This document shows positions 63,924 through 64,000 of a DNA stretch of 64,000 nucleotides, one piece after another; position 1 is the first letter of the stretch; every line of letters starts with the position of its first letter. This DNA comes from Streptomyces scabichelini (GTDB lineage: Bacteria; Actinomycetota; Actinomycetes; Streptomycetales; Streptomycetaceae). The translations under genes were made by a program, and so were the position numbers. The stretch is from the NCBI RefSeq assembly GCF_011045015.1, contig NZ_JAAKZY010000019.1, forward strand, positions 1 through 64,000. Direction: 5' to 3'. Below the pieces are notes generated by a model. That model was not told where the DNA came from, ran no database searches, and worked only from the letters and a program-made list of their open reading frames with translations.

Positions 63924-64000
63924 GAACCCGCTCCCCTCACAGCGCGTGTGGTCAGCCGAAGACCACACGACGTGCTCGACCGTCAGGGGGTCATGGTGAC
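63924..64000. other. Window edge upstream of the kinase operon
   Basis: 77 bp that probably hold the promoter of the kinase pair. No complete gene or clear motif is visible. Confidence 0.3.

Overview
High-GC DNA with the codon use, GTG starts and tightly overlapping stop/start junctions of an actinomycete, almost certainly a Streptomyces. Supporting signs are DtxR-family (DmdR/IdeR-type) iron boxes, a FurA-katG pair, actinobacterial single-domain XylG, an ECF41 sigma factor, and a dispersed intergenic repeat resembling ones common in Streptomyces. I see no tRNA, rRNA, CRISPR array, insertion sequence or attachment site.

Region 1 (1-10.9 kb) is a sugar-acid and hexuronate catabolic island. 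It encodes glucarate dehydratase, a GntP permease, an IclR regulator, a KDG kinase, an idonate-dehydrogenase-like enzyme, an MHS-type transporter, fructuronate reductase, mannonate dehydratase and a FadR-type GntR regulator. Each regulator lies divergent to its target genes, and a palindrome sits in each divergent gap. Region 2 (11.1-13.8 kb) is the furA-katG peroxide-defence operon. Region 3 (13.9-19.2 kb) holds a translationally coupled luxC/luxE-type fatty-acid reductase pair without luciferase genes, a secreted DUF4394 protein and a PucR-type regulator. Region 4 (19.9-24.4 kb) is a xylose-type ABC uptake operon, xylF-xylG-xylH, followed by a ROK repressor. Region 5 (24.6-27.0 kb) has a small SnoaL-like protein and an epimerase/ECF41 sigma pair, with a textbook ECF41 target promoter in front of the epimerase.

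Region 6 (27.0-58.4 kb) dominates the window. It is a hydroxamate siderophore cluster with a formyltransferase, an ornithine N5-monooxygenase, a heterodimeric ABC exporter, a siderophore-binding lipoprotein, two FecCD permeases, an ATPase, MbtH, an amidohydrolase and a single five-module NRPS of about 6,276 residues. The NRPS reads as partial C-A-MT-PCP / C-A-PCP / C-A-MT-PCP / C-A-PCP / C-A-PCP-E. From the sequence the binding pockets of modules 2 and 4 read as Ser and that of module 3 as N5-hydroxyornithine. The likely product is an N-methylated, Ser-containing tris-hydroxamate pentapeptide of the scabichelin/turgichelin type (inference). Four iron boxes tie the units into one regulon. Formylated hydroxyornithine would be made by the first two enzymes, assembled by NRPS plus MbtH, exported by the ABC pair and re-imported by the lipoprotein/FecCD/ATPase system.

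Region 7 (58.4-64 kb) contains an epoxide-hydrolase-like protein, a secreted RTX-repeat protein, a small STAS-like protein and two serine/threonine kinases.

Three unrelated genes in the window carry tandem duplications of their own first codons, start codon included. Other oddities are a (GGS)5 insertion in the monooxygenase, a severely degenerate nucleotide-binding site in the exporter, and a condensation domain lacking the second histidine of HHxxxDG.
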